From contig CANNFT010000001.1 in assembly GCA_947503895.1 (NCBI GenBank), positions 372,001-436,000 on the forward strand: a stretch of DNA of 64,000 nt, read 5' to 3'. Shown here one piece after another: positions 18,449 through 26,725 of the stretch (its first letter is position 1; the number at the start of each line of letters is the position of its first letter). The DNA comes from an uncultured Saccharospirillaceae bacterium. GTDB lineage: Bacteria; Pseudomonadota; Gammaproteobacteria; Pseudomonadales; Oceanobacteraceae. The notes beneath the pieces are model-generated. The model did no database searches. It saw nothing but the letters and a program-made list of their open reading frames with translations, and was not told the DNA's origin. The position numbers and the translations under genes were made by a program.

Positions 18449-18569
18449 ATGAGGATATTTAGAGTCTAATACTGACCTATAGATCCGTCTATACTGTGCT
18501 CACTCTGATAAGAAGTCCTCAGCCCATAACGTCAGGCTGCCACCCATTTCACACTTAAGGTTTAACAAT

Positions 18570-19562
18570 ATGAAAGCAATAGCCGCTGTTAAAACGGATT
18601 CACAACAACCAATCGCGCAGCTTGAATCCATTGAAGTAGATACACCGGTAGCCTCTGGATACGACATTCTTGTGAAAGTTGCCGCCGTATCTGTCAATCC
18701 GGTCGATTATAAAGTTCGTCAAGGTGCTGGCGAAGAACCCGTTATTCTCGGCTACGACGCCAGTGGCGAGGTCATGTCAGTAGGTGAGAGCGTGACCAAC
18801 ATTAAAAAAGGTGACTGGGTATATTACGCAGGAGATGTCACAAGAAGTGGGAGCAATGCAGAATATCAATTGGTCGATGCTCGCATAGCTGCAGTCAAAC
18901 CTACATCCATTTCGGCAGCCGAAAGCGCAGCGTTGCCACTCACTGCGTTGACTGCGTGGGAGGCCATCTTCGACCGTTTGAACATTACGAAAGACGAAAA
19001 AAGCACACTTCTCATTATTGGTGGAGCAGGTGGCGTTGGTTCAATTGCGATCCAACTTTTAAAGGCTCTAACATCTGTGACCGTCATTGCAACCGCATCC
19101 CGACCGGAAAGTCAGGCTCAGTGCAAAGCACTGGGGGCTGATTACGTCATTGATTGGAAAGACATTCCATCTGAAATCGAGAAATTAGGACTGAAAAACG
19201 TAGACTATATCTTTAATTGCAATGATATGGATCAGCACTGGCAAGCCATGGGCGAGGTACTAATACCCCAAGGGAAAATTTGCTCAATTGTCGAAAACGC
19301 CCACCCTCTTCCGATGGGTATGCTAAAGCGTAAGAGCGCCGTTCTCGTGTGGGAATTTATGTTTACTCGCTCCATGTTTACGACCGATGATATTGAAGTT
19401 CAAGGGCAGATACTGCAAGAAATTGCACGACTCATCGATGATGGAAACATTAAGGCAACAGCCTCGACCACACTTAAAGGGCTGACCGTCGCAAATATAC
19501 ATGAGGCACACGAGCAAATAAAAAGCGGCAAAACCATCGGTAAGTGGGTTATTGAGTATTAA
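18570..19562 (+). CDS. zinc-type alcohol dehydrogenase family protein (quinone-oxidoreductase-like)
   Basis: The 330-residue medium-chain dehydrogenase has an N-terminal GroES-like domain (VNPVDYKVRQG) and a Rossmann domain with the NAD(P) loop GGAGGVGSIAIQL. The Cys and His ligands of catalytic zinc are absent from the usual places, so it is probably a zinc-free NADPH:quinone or enone reductase. It starts after an AAGG site, is divergent from the LysR gene, and is followed 68 bases later by a small monooxygenase. The pair probably answers electrophile or quinone stress, which is an inference from family and context. Confidence 0.88.
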   Translation: MKAIAAVKTDSQQPIAQLESIEVDTPVASGYDILVKVAAVSVNPVDYKVRQGAGEEPVILGYDASGEVMSVGESVTNIKKGDWVYYAGDVTRSGSNAEYQLVDARIAAVKPTSISAAESAALPLTALTAWEAIFDRLNITKDEKSTLLIIGGAGGVGSIAIQLLKALTSVTVIATASRPESQAQCKALGADYVIDWKDIPSEIEKLGLKNVDYIFNCNDMDQHWQAMGEVLIPQGKICSIVENAHPLPMGMLKRKSAVLVWEFMFTRSMFTTDDIEVQGQILQEIARLIDDGNIKATASTTLKGLTVANIHEAHEQIKSGKTIGKWVIEY

Positions 19563-19630
19563 TTTTATTAGACACGGTACTCAGTACCCTCTAATCACAC
19601 AGAACCGTATCCGATTTTTGGAGATTAAAG

Positions 19631-19930
19631 ATGAACGATACTTTAACCATCGTCGCGACCATCGTGGCTAAGCCTGCACACAGAGAATCAGTCAAAGCGT
19701 CATTGTTAAAACTGATCCCTGTTACATTGAAAGAGCGTGGCTGTATTCAATACGACTTACATGAGGATTTGGAGGACGAAAATCGATTCTTATTTTTCGA
19801 AAACTGGGAATCCAAATCACTTTGGGAGGAACACATGCAAACACCTCATATCAAAGCTTACATGGAAGAAACCGAAGGTATGGTGGAAACATTTACACTT
19901 TATCAAATGAATAAGTCCGCTTTGACGTAA
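19631..19930 (+). CDS. antibiotic-biosynthesis-monooxygenase (ABM) domain protein
   Basis: This 99-residue dimeric alpha+beta-barrel protein is of the YgiN quinol monooxygenase type. It shows the family pattern IVATIVAKPAHRESV at the start, CIQYDLHED in the middle and FLFFENWESKSLWEEHM. It is cofactor-free in known members. A TTTTTGGAGA ribosome binding site precedes it. It lies in the same orientation as the dehydrogenase gene and shares its downstream terminator, so both are probably one LysR-controlled unit for quinone handling. Confidence 0.88.
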   Translation: MNDTLTIVATIVAKPAHRESVKASLLKLIPVTLKERGCIQYDLHEDLEDENRFLFFENWESKSLWEEHMQTPHIKAYMEETEGMVETFTLYQMNKSALT

Positions 19931-19943
19931 TTCATACTTTCGA

Positions 19944-19986
19944 TAAAAAAATCCCCCAACGATCACTCTCATTGGGGGATTTTTTT
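19944..19986. terminator. bidirectional intrinsic terminator
   Basis: A nine-pair stem (19951-19959 with 19972-19980) has A7 before and T7 after. It serves the ABM gene on the plus strand and nhaD on the minus strand. Confidence 0.93.
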
Positions 19987-20018
19987 ATCGTCATTCCCAT
20001 CTTACATTGATGGATCGT

Positions 20019-21428
20019 TTAGCCATTCACCCAAAAATGTACTGCAATGCTCGCCGCATACCCCAAGGCAATCACCGGCGTCCATTTTAGGTGTGAGAGG
20101 AAAGTATACTGACCTCGCGCCTGACCCATCAAAGCAACACCCGCAGCCGAACCAATTGACAGCATACTGCCGCCCACACCTGCCGTGAGTGTCACCAACA
20201 GCCATTGGTGATGAGACATTTCAGGCTGCATCGACAAAACCGCAAACATCACTGGAATGTTGTCGACAATGGCAGAGAGGACACCCACCAAAATATTCGC
20301 ATTCGTTGGGCCCAGCTCGCCGTACATAAAGGCAGATGTCGCACTCAAATAGCCAATAAACCCAAGACCACCAACAGACAATATAACGCCATAAAAGAAG
20401 AACAATGTATCCCATTCTGCATCTGCAATTTTGGCAAAGACATCAAATTCATAAGGGTTATCCGATGAACCCGGAGGGCTTTCAGAACTGCGATCCCAAG
20501 CTTTGGATTTGCTTTTTAAATAGAAACCGTAAAACTTTAAATATGCCAACCCCGCCATCATGCCAAAGACCGGTGGTATGTGCAGAAAGTTATGGAAACA
20601 AACGGCAGTGACAATCGTCAGTAAAAACAAAATGACAATGGTAGGGCCGCCAGGCTTCATCACGGTAAAGTACTGCTTCGAGAATTCCGGTGTCCCCTTG
20701 GGTAGTGCAAACTGCATAATGGCTGCGGGAATCAAAAAGTTTGCTGCTGAAGGAAGGAACAGTGCAAAGAATTCCTTAAATTCAACAATGCCTTTCTGCC
20801 AAACCATGAGTGTGGTGATATCTCCGAAAGGACTGAAAGCTCCTCCCGCATTAGCTGCGACCACAATATTAATACAAGATATTGAAACAAAACCGACATT
20901 GCCGTTTGCCACCGCCATGATCACAGCACATAAAATAAGCGCTGTCGTGAGATTGTCAGCTACGGGGGAAATAAAGAACGCGAGAATGCCAGTGATCCAA
21001 AAGAGCTGTCGATAGGTAAACCCTTTCGTGACTAGCCAATCCCTCAAACTCTCAAATACACCTCGCTCGACCATAGCATTGATGTAGGTCATCGCTACCA
21101 ATAAGAAGAAAAATAACTCGCCGTATTCAAGAAAGTTATGGCGAATGGCAGGCGCAATTTCATGAGATAGGCCCACCGAGTTGTATTGAATAGCCACTAA
21201 TACCCAGATGATGGCAGCGGCCAATAAAACGGGTTTCGATTTTCTTAAATGAATTTTCTCTTCGAGAATAACAAGAGAATAGGCAAGTGCAAACACAATC
21301 AAAGCTGCATAACCCACCCATGAGGCGGTTAAATCCATTGCTTGTACTGCTTCTCCTTCACTGGCGAAACCCAATACGGGAAAACACAGAAGCAACCAAA
21401 ATATGTACTGCATAGACAAGAGGCTCAT
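20019..21428 (-). CDS. nhaD: sodium/proton antiporter NhaD
   Basis: NhaD exchanges internal Na+ (or Li+) for protons, giving salt and alkaline tolerance in marine bacteria. The 469-residue protein has a cleavable-looking first segment (through GFASEGEA) and about 12 further transmembrane helices. Typical motifs are SPVADNLTTALIL, NAGGAFSPFGDITTLM and the late IVDNIPVMFAVL, with the conserved Asp residues of the ion-transport superfamily. An alternative start five codons in (MQYIF) exists. The ribosome binding site of the ATG at 21428 is folded into a small hairpin (21436-21456), suggesting translational control. Confidence 0.95.
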   Translation of the reverse strand: MSLLSMQYIFWLLLCFPVLGFASEGEAVQAMDLTASWVGYAALIVFALAYSLVILEEKIHLRKSKPVLLAAAIIWVLVAIQYNSVGLSHEIAPAIRHNFLEYGELFFFLLVAMTYINAMVERGVFESLRDWLVTKGFTYRQLFWITGILAFFISPVADNLTTALILCAVIMAVANGNVGFVSISCINIVVAANAGGAFSPFGDITTLMVWQKGIVEFKEFFALFLPSAANFLIPAAIMQFALPKGTPEFSKQYFTVMKPGGPTIVILFLLTIVTAVCFHNFLHIPPVFGMMAGLAYLKFYGFYLKSKSKAWDRSSESPPGSSDNPYEFDVFAKIADAEWDTLFFFYGVILSVGGLGFIGYLSATSAFMYGELGPTNANILVGVLSAIVDNIPVMFAVLSMQPEMSHHQWLLVTLTAGVGGSMLSIGSAAGVALMGQARGQYTFLSHLKWTPVIALGYAASIAVHFWVNG

Positions 21429-21435
21429 ATTTTTT

Positions 21436-21456
21436 ACCCCTACAGAGTGCAGGGGT
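21436..21456 (-). promoter_or_regulatory. hairpin sequestering the nhaD ribosome binding site
   Basis: On the minus strand, ACCCCT pairs with AGGGGT around a nine-base loop. The AGGGG is the only Shine-Dalgarno-like element, eight bases from the nhaD ATG. An A-rich stretch follows. A TATAAAAT -10-like element about 40 bases further upstream would give a short leader. This may be a simple cation-, temperature- or protein-responsive switch. Confidence 0.5.
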
Positions 21457-21545
21457 TTTTATTTTGGTGAAGAGAATATTACATTTTATAGGCCAATTTC
21501 AATGTGCGTTCTATTGTTGATGATGCGCACACGCTAGTAGAATCA

Positions 21546-21577
21546 GCACGAAAAGAATATAAGTATTCTTTTCGTGC
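21546..21577 (-). terminator. perfect 14-bp hairpin after the TPR gene
   Basis: The arms 21546-21559 and 21564-21577 pair perfectly around a four-base loop. It lies 15 bases after the last gene of the TonB operon, as a terminator would, but no T-run follows in that direction. Confidence 0.6.
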
Positions 21578-21591
21578 ACCCATGCATAAAT

Positions 21592-22809
21592 TTACATAGG
21601 CGTTGTAGCGTTCACGTAATTTACCCACATTTTCGCTTGTGCCTGTACAGCAGGGTATGCCGTTGCCTTTCCAAGTGTTGCCAAAGCCTTACGAATATTT
21701 CCATCGCGATAATACGCAATTCCGTAAAACAATAGGATTTTACCCTCCTGCTCCTTTGTAGCCTCAATAGAACTAAGCGCCTTTGCCGTCAACAATGCGT
21801 CTGCCCACTGCTCTGCATCAATTTGAAAACGTAAGAGGTTTAATCCATCATCAGCGGTTCGCGTCATCGTAAATAAAGACTGTAAAACAGCTTTAGCTTT
21901 CTCAATCTCCTTTGATTGCAACCATGCCTGATGTAATAACCGAAGATTTTTTTCGCTGCGCTTCACTTGTTCAGACTGTAGTGCTGACTCTAAAATTTGG
22001 GCCGCTTTATAAGGTATATCAACACTCGCCAACAACTGCACCAAAGAAATGATATCGCTTTCCTGAGTTAAATATCCTCGCTTATAAGCTAATTCTTTCA
22101 CGTTTGCAGCTTGCTGATATTTTTCTTGCATCTGCAATACACCCGATTTTTGGTTCCAGTATTGCGCGACTTCAGGAAAATTCAGAATCAGCATATCCAA
22201 GTATGACAGCGCCCGATCGAGTTTTTTAAGCTGGTAATTACCCGAAAAGGCCATTTGAAGCCATGGCTGTTTCGCGTCCTTAGATAAGGTTATAGCCCAT
22301 TCAATATAAGGCAATCCAACAGCCATATTCTCTGTTGAATAATACGCTGCTGCCAACATCGCATAAGCAGACGCCGGTAAAGTTTTATCCATTGATTTCA
22401 GCCACGGCTCTAATACAGAAATAGCACCCAAATAATCCGCTTGAGAAAATTGCATTTGCGCTAAGAATATTTTCATCTGGTTGGCTGTGGCAGCATCTAA
22501 ATCTTCGATTGCAACGGCTTTTTTCAGCAGTCTAATGGCATCGTTTGGTCTTTCTAGTTTCACCATTAACTGCGCATGAGTTTGCAAGGTCAACGCTAAC
22601 CCAAGCGAACTTCCGGAAAGGTCTTCCGCCATTTCTTTAAGTTCTTGGTCCAATTCCTTAACAGTTTCATTCGTTAATGTTTCATCAATCTTCGATTGAA
22701 TTTCCATCAAACTATTGTAAGTGCGGGGTGATAGCGATGGTGCAGACATCACTGAATAACTGAATAATGTACAGAGTAGACATAGAAAATAAGCATGGAT
22801 TTTTTTCAT
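21592..22809 (-). CDS. TPR-repeat protein of the TonB2-type system
   Basis: The 405-residue protein has a signal peptide (through VMSAPS) and is otherwise helical tetratricopeptide-like repeats (for example the ALTLQTHAQLMVKLERPNDA and IFLAQMQFSQADYLGAISVL units). It is periplasmic. It is the last gene of a six-gene operon and starts four bases after tonB. Such a TPR protein is a regular member of TonB2 clusters in marine gammaproteobacteria; its exact job is not settled, and a scaffold role between TonB and outer-membrane receptors is an inference. Confidence 0.82.
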   Translation of the reverse strand: MKKIHAYFLCLLCTLFSYSVMSAPSLSPRTYNSLMEIQSKIDETLTNETVKELDQELKEMAEDLSGSSLGLALTLQTHAQLMVKLERPNDAIRLLKKAVAIEDLDAATANQMKIFLAQMQFSQADYLGAISVLEPWLKSMDKTLPASAYAMLAAAYYSTENMAVGLPYIEWAITLSKDAKQPWLQMAFSGNYQLKKLDRALSYLDMLILNFPEVAQYWNQKSGVLQMQEKYQQAANVKELAYKRGYLTQESDIISLVQLLASVDIPYKAAQILESALQSEQVKRSEKNLRLLHQAWLQSKEIEKAKAVLQSLFTMTRTADDGLNLLRFQIDAEQWADALLTAKALSSIEATKEQEGKILLFYGIAYYRDGNIRKALATLGKATAYPAVQAQAKMWVNYVNATTPM

Positions 22810-22813
22810 TACG

Positions 22814-23431
22814 TTACTTCTCCATCTTAAATTCGTATTTCATGGTGGCCACTTGGGATACCGCCTGACCATCTACCTGCTTTGGCGAAAACTTACAACG
22901 CCATGCTGCTCTTATGGCTTCTCGTTCGAATACCCCTCTTGGTTCAGATTCGATCACTTCAACATCATCTACGCTTCCTGTTTCATCAATGACTAAGCGA
23001 ACTCGAACATACCCTTCTAGTTTTCTGGCTTTTGCCTGTTGGGGATAACGAGGCTCTGCGCGCACAAGCGGAACAATGTCAGAGTCGCCAACACCATACC
23101 CATTTAACATGCTACCCAAGGCATCACCTTTAAAACTGCTGAGTGTCGAATCGATTTTAGGCAAATCTAAATTCGGTGCTTTAGGCGTATTTTTTTTCTC
23201 CGATAGCTGAGGCATTTGTGGCGTAGGCGGAGTTTTAGGCTTAGGCGGTTCTTTCTTTTCGCGTTCCTTTTTCTGGGTTTCTGTATCTTTCAATGTGCGA
23301 ATGAAATCGACCATAGCAATGTCTTCACTGCTGACTCGTGTTTGTGCCGAGGGCGAAATCATCCATTGCATTCCCCAAAAAACAGATAATGCAGCAAGTA
23401 TTCCGATGGGAATGGCTAGTAATAACCGCAT
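22814..23431 (-). CDS. tonB: TonB-family energy transducer
   Basis: TonB carries inner-membrane proton-motive energy to outer-membrane receptors. The 205-residue protein has one N-terminal transmembrane segment (residues 3-25), a Lys/Glu/Pro-rich spacer (KEPPKPKTPPTPQMP) and a C-terminal TonB domain with YPQQAKARKLEGYVRVRLVI and the AAWRCKFSPKQVDG strand. It is shorter than E. coli TonB, as TonB2 proteins usually are. The gene sits two bases downstream of exbD. Confidence 0.93.
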   Translation of the reverse strand: MRLLLAIPIGILAALSVFWGMQWMISPSAQTRVSSEDIAMVDFIRTLKDTETQKKEREKKEPPKPKTPPTPQMPQLSEKKNTPKAPNLDLPKIDSTLSSFKGDALGSMLNGYGVGDSDIVPLVRAEPRYPQQAKARKLEGYVRVRLVIDETGSVDDVEVIESEPRGVFEREAIRAAWRCKFSPKQVDGQAVSQVATMKYEFKMEK

Positions 23432-23433
23432 GA

Positions 23434-23841
23434 TTATTGTCCTGGGTCAGCGGCAATAGAGATGTTTCCAACACCAGCTAACCGAATTTGGTCCATAACT
23501 TGTACAGCTAGTCCCATACGGGCATCTGTATCCGCTTGTATGACCACCCCGCTTTCAGGATTTTCTGCCTTCAACTTTTCAATGTTCGCCCGAACAGAGC
23601 GAACATCAACCGCCCTTTTATCTATCCATATTTCTCCATTGGGTCGAATGGCCACCATTATATTCCCTTTCTTATCGGTCTCAGCAGTGGATGCAGAAGG
23701 TCGGCTCACCGTCACTCCGCTTTCCTTAACGAAAGACGTGGTGACAATGAAAAAGATCAGCATGATGAATACAATATCGAGCATTGGAGTCATGTCGATA
23801 GCATCATCTTGGCTATCTAAACTCACATGTTGACGTCTCAT
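23434..23841 (-). CDS. exbD: ExbD/TolR biopolymer transport protein
   Basis: The 135-residue protein has a short cytoplasmic tail, one transmembrane helix (residues 21-41) with the proton-carrying Asp in DMTPMLDIVFIMLIFFIV, and a periplasmic domain ending in VQVMDQIRLAGVGNISIA. It forms the proton channel with ExbB. Its start overlaps the end of the exbB gene by four bases. Confidence 0.95.
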   Translation of the reverse strand: MRRQHVSLDSQDDAIDMTPMLDIVFIMLIFFIVTTSFVKESGVTVSRPSASTAETDKKGNIMVAIRPNGEIWIDKRAVDVRSVRANIEKLKAENPESGVVIQADTDARMGLAVQVMDQIRLAGVGNISIAADPGQ

Positions 23842-24362
23842 AGTGCTCCCTCCCTATTGACGTTTTTAACGAGCCTATCTTGGAAAATCTCCAATTGTTT
23901 TTTGGCCATGCCGTCAAATCGGGTTTTAAAATATATACCAATGAGTGAAACAACCATGCCCGCCATAGTGGGAATGGTTGCTTGCGAAATACCAGAGGCC
24001 ATAGCCCGCGCATTTCCGGTTCCAGTGATCGCCATAACATCAAAAACTTGAATCATGCCGGTGACCGTGCCCAATAGGCCCAGTAAAGGACATAGCATGA
24101 TTGTCAGTTTAATCACTGGTAGGTGCTGTTCGAATCGCATTGCCACATCCGAAATCATGGCTTCACGTATCTTTTGTGCATGCCAGCCATGTCGATTTTT
24201 TCGCAATTTCCAACGCTGCGCGTGTTGTTGGCAAATTCGCATGGCATCACGCTTAAAAAACCAATAGCGCTCGGCAATTAATGAACACAGCACCACTGAA
24301 ACGACGAGGATACCGAATAATACTGGACCGCCTGCTTCTAAGAATGATTGCAGATCATTCAT
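23838..24362 (-). CDS. exbB: ExbB/TolQ proton channel, short form (ExbB2 type)
   Basis: This 174-residue MotA/TolQ/ExbB protein has three transmembrane segments and the family hallmark PLLGLLGTVTGMIQVFDVMA with ATIPTMAGMVVSLIGIY. It powers TonB with ExbD. Its gene overlaps both neighbours by four bases (ttpC upstream, exbD downstream), so the three are translationally coupled. Confidence 0.94.
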   Translation of the reverse strand: MNDLQSFLEAGGPVLFGILVVSVVLCSLIAERYWFFKRDAMRICQQHAQRWKLRKNRHGWHAQKIREAMISDVAMRFEQHLPVIKLTIMLCPLLGLLGTVTGMIQVFDVMAITGTGNARAMASGISQATIPTMAGMVVSLIGIYFKTRFDGMAKKQLEIFQDRLVKNVNREGAL

Positions 24363-25720
24363 TCTTTTTTCTCAGCCAACTCTGCAATTAGACCTGCGGA
24401 TTGCTGATCCAATATCTGAATAAGGTGGCGACTTCGCGAACTCACCAGGTTGTGCAAGAACAAAAGAGGGATGGCCGCTACCAATCCTAATACGGTTGTC
24501 ATGAGGGCTTGTGATATACCGTCAGACATAAGTTTCGCATCACCCGTACCGAATAGCGTGATTGATTGAAAAGTCGCAATCATCCCCGTTACGGTTCCCA
24601 GCAACCCCAAAAGCGGTGCGACACTGGCCAACAATTTGATTAACGTTTGCCCTCTTTCTAGACTGGGCACTTCTTTTAACACGGCTTCGTCTAATTTCAT
24701 TTCAACGATATCCATGTCAGCATCCGTGTCTTGCTTATAGACTGTGAGAACACGCCCTAATGGATTATTGGTATTGGGGGATTCAGGGTTTTTCAATTGA
24801 GCCGATACCTTCGAATTAATGGATATCATTTGCACCAATCGAATCAAGGCAAACAAAATACCCACTATCGCCAAAGTAATGATCACATAACCAATCACAC
24901 CACCTTGTTCAATGCGCTCCATGATGTCTGGGCTTTGAGTCGTTAAACCCAACATGGCACCGCGTGTCGGATCAAACCCGAGAGTTGCAAATGGTGCATT
25001 GGATTGAAGGTAATCTACGATGTGTAAGGCTTCGGGAGGCTGCCTGCTAAGCTGAATAAGTTGTTGTGATTCGGCATCATATTGCAGATAACCTTGACTA
25101 TGAAATGCGATGAACGGGCCAACACGGGTAATGTCACCGGTTTGAGAAACACCACTTTCATCAATATATTTCTGTTGCATTTGCTCTATCTGAGCTTGAG
25201 CGGTCATTTGTGTTTGAATATCAACCCATAGCGATTCTAGCTCTGGGATACTGGGTAATGCTCGGCTATTTGACAGCTTATCCAATACTTCGGATTTCGC
25301 ACCCAGCTCCATTGCCAAAATCGAGTTTGCTCGAATGGATGCAACATCCTGAGAAACCTGACGCACGACGCCAAACATTTCACCTAGGTTGCCCATTCTT
25401 AAACGCAAAGATTCTTCGTATTTGGCGATATCCAATTCATTTTTATCGAACGCTTTTTTTAACAGTTCGGTTTCTTTTTTAGTCGAGACCAGAAGCGACT
25501 TGGCGTCTTTCAATAATTGCGCTTGCTGATTTTTATCCTTTAAAAACTCCGCTTCGCGAACTTTGTGTTCTTGGGTTTCTTTTAAGCCGTCAGCCTTTAC
25601 CTTATTTAGCAAGCTCTGCAAACTTTGCTGTGCTTGATTCGCTTCAGGTGATGTTTCGGAAAGAACATTAAAACTGGTGAGTAAACCACACGCTATCAGC
25701 AGAAAATTGCGAATCATCAT
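24359..25720 (-). CDS. ttpC: TtpC-like ExbB paralogue with coiled-coil domain
   Basis: The 453-residue protein has a signal peptide, a long coiled-coil periplasmic region (about residues 25-150), a middle domain, and a C-terminal MotA/TolQ/ExbB domain with three membrane helices and LLASVAPLLGLLGTVTGMIA. It corresponds to TtpC, which in Vibrio species is needed for the TonB2 system to work. The gene overlaps exbB and the DUF3450 gene by four bases each. The symbol is by family resemblance and operon position. Confidence 0.85.
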   Translation of the reverse strand: MMIRNFLLIACGLLTSFNVLSETSPEANQAQQSLQSLLNKVKADGLKETQEHKVREAEFLKDKNQQAQLLKDAKSLLVSTKKETELLKKAFDKNELDIAKYEESLRLRMGNLGEMFGVVRQVSQDVASIRANSILAMELGAKSEVLDKLSNSRALPSIPELESLWVDIQTQMTAQAQIEQMQQKYIDESGVSQTGDITRVGPFIAFHSQGYLQYDAESQQLIQLSRQPPEALHIVDYLQSNAPFATLGFDPTRGAMLGLTTQSPDIMERIEQGGVIGYVIITLAIVGILFALIRLVQMISINSKVSAQLKNPESPNTNNPLGRVLTVYKQDTDADMDIVEMKLDEAVLKEVPSLERGQTLIKLLASVAPLLGLLGTVTGMIATFQSITLFGTGDAKLMSDGISQALMTTVLGLVAAIPLLFLHNLVSSRSRHLIQILDQQSAGLIAELAEKKE

Positions 25721-26469
25721 GAGCGTGTCTCCAGTGTTGGCAGCGGTAACTCTAATAAACTCGGAGCCGCTTGTTGGCGAGCAATGCTCAGCCCTTTACG
25801 TAATGATCGTGTGTAAGCATCATCTAATTTCACCCATTGCTGACTTTTTTTATCCCAAATAGAAGCAGACTGACCATCAAGTGAAAGATGGTAAAGTGCC
25901 ACCCGCCCAATTCGTAAGTAATCGACCATAGTATTTTCAGAAAGGTTTGCACGGTAGGCTTCTATTGTTCGTCCGTACTCCAATTCAATTTGATAAGCCT
26001 CAAGTACCCGTCGAAATTTCTCAGAAACGGTGGTATCACCCGCCACCAGTAGTGCTCGCAATACAGAGATTCGGTCCTGCCTTTCCTCTAGCAGAAATGG
26101 CAAATCTAGCTGAACAAATTGCTCAAGGCCCATTAACATACGCTCCATTAGGGGCATAATACCTTGTTGTGTTTGCTCTACTTGATCAATTTGTTGCTGT
26201 AACGACGTCAGTTCTTCATTTTGACTGCGTACAATTTCGCGCATTTGGCGATTGTATACTTTAAGCTGTTCTATCTCGTTTGTTATGGTCCGATATTCAG
26301 CCAAATCTGAGCGTGTACTATCGTATAGTCCATCTACCTTTTTTTGAGATAGCTGAGCGTTCTTGTTATTTTTCTGTGCTTGCGACTCACTCGCTTCTAG
26401 CAAATTCTCTGCGCTCACGAATGCACTGATGCTTAGCATAAGCAGCAGTACGCCCCCAATTTTAAACAT
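25717..26469 (-). CDS. DUF3450 periplasmic coiled-coil protein
   Basis: The 250-residue protein has a signal peptide (through AFVSAEN) followed by a coiled coil (residues 30-100), then a helical domain with DLPFLLEERQDRI and YLRIGRVALYHLSLDG, which are DUF3450 signatures. It is the first gene of the TonB2-type operon and is almost always found beside TtpC-like ExbB proteins. It is probably a periplasmic partner of TtpC; no biochemical role is established. The operon promoter must lie in the 256 bases to the right, 26470-26725. Confidence 0.85.
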   Translation of the reverse strand: MFKIGGVLLLMLSISAFVSAENLLEASESQAQKNNKNAQLSQKKVDGLYDSTRSDLAEYRTITNEIEQLKVYNRQMREIVRSQNEELTSLQQQIDQVEQTQQGIMPLMERMLMGLEQFVQLDLPFLLEERQDRISVLRALLVAGDTTVSEKFRRVLEAYQIELEYGRTIEAYRANLSENTMVDYLRIGRVALYHLSLDGQSASIWDKKSQQWVKLDDAYTRSLRKGLSIARQQAAPSLLELPLPTLETRS

Positions 26470-26674
26470 GCGTTAAATCCTATAATTTTAATGGTTTTTG
26501 ATTCCACCAGCATTCAATCGCTGATGTTGCAATCAATACAGTTTATTCTCATGACACTGCGTTGTAATGATGCGATGCAGTCTCCGGCGGAGTTGAATTG
26601 ATTGTTTTTTTTGTCTCATAAGCTCAACGGTGTTTTGGCTTTATACTTTTTTTGTACCATTTCTGTCGTCAATC

Positions 26675-26710
26675 CGACTACCAGAGCAGCCCTTGCTGCT
26701 CTGGTAGTCG
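26675..26710 (-). terminator. perfect 15-bp hairpin after the M16C protease gene
   Basis: The arms 26675-26689 and 26696-26710 are perfectly complementary around six bases, 15 bases beyond the protease stop codon. No T-run follows in the gene's direction. It probably ends or stabilises the transcript; the same stretch is upstream of the DUF3450 operon. Confidence 0.6.
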
Positions 26711-26725
26711 ACTATTCCACTCGGT

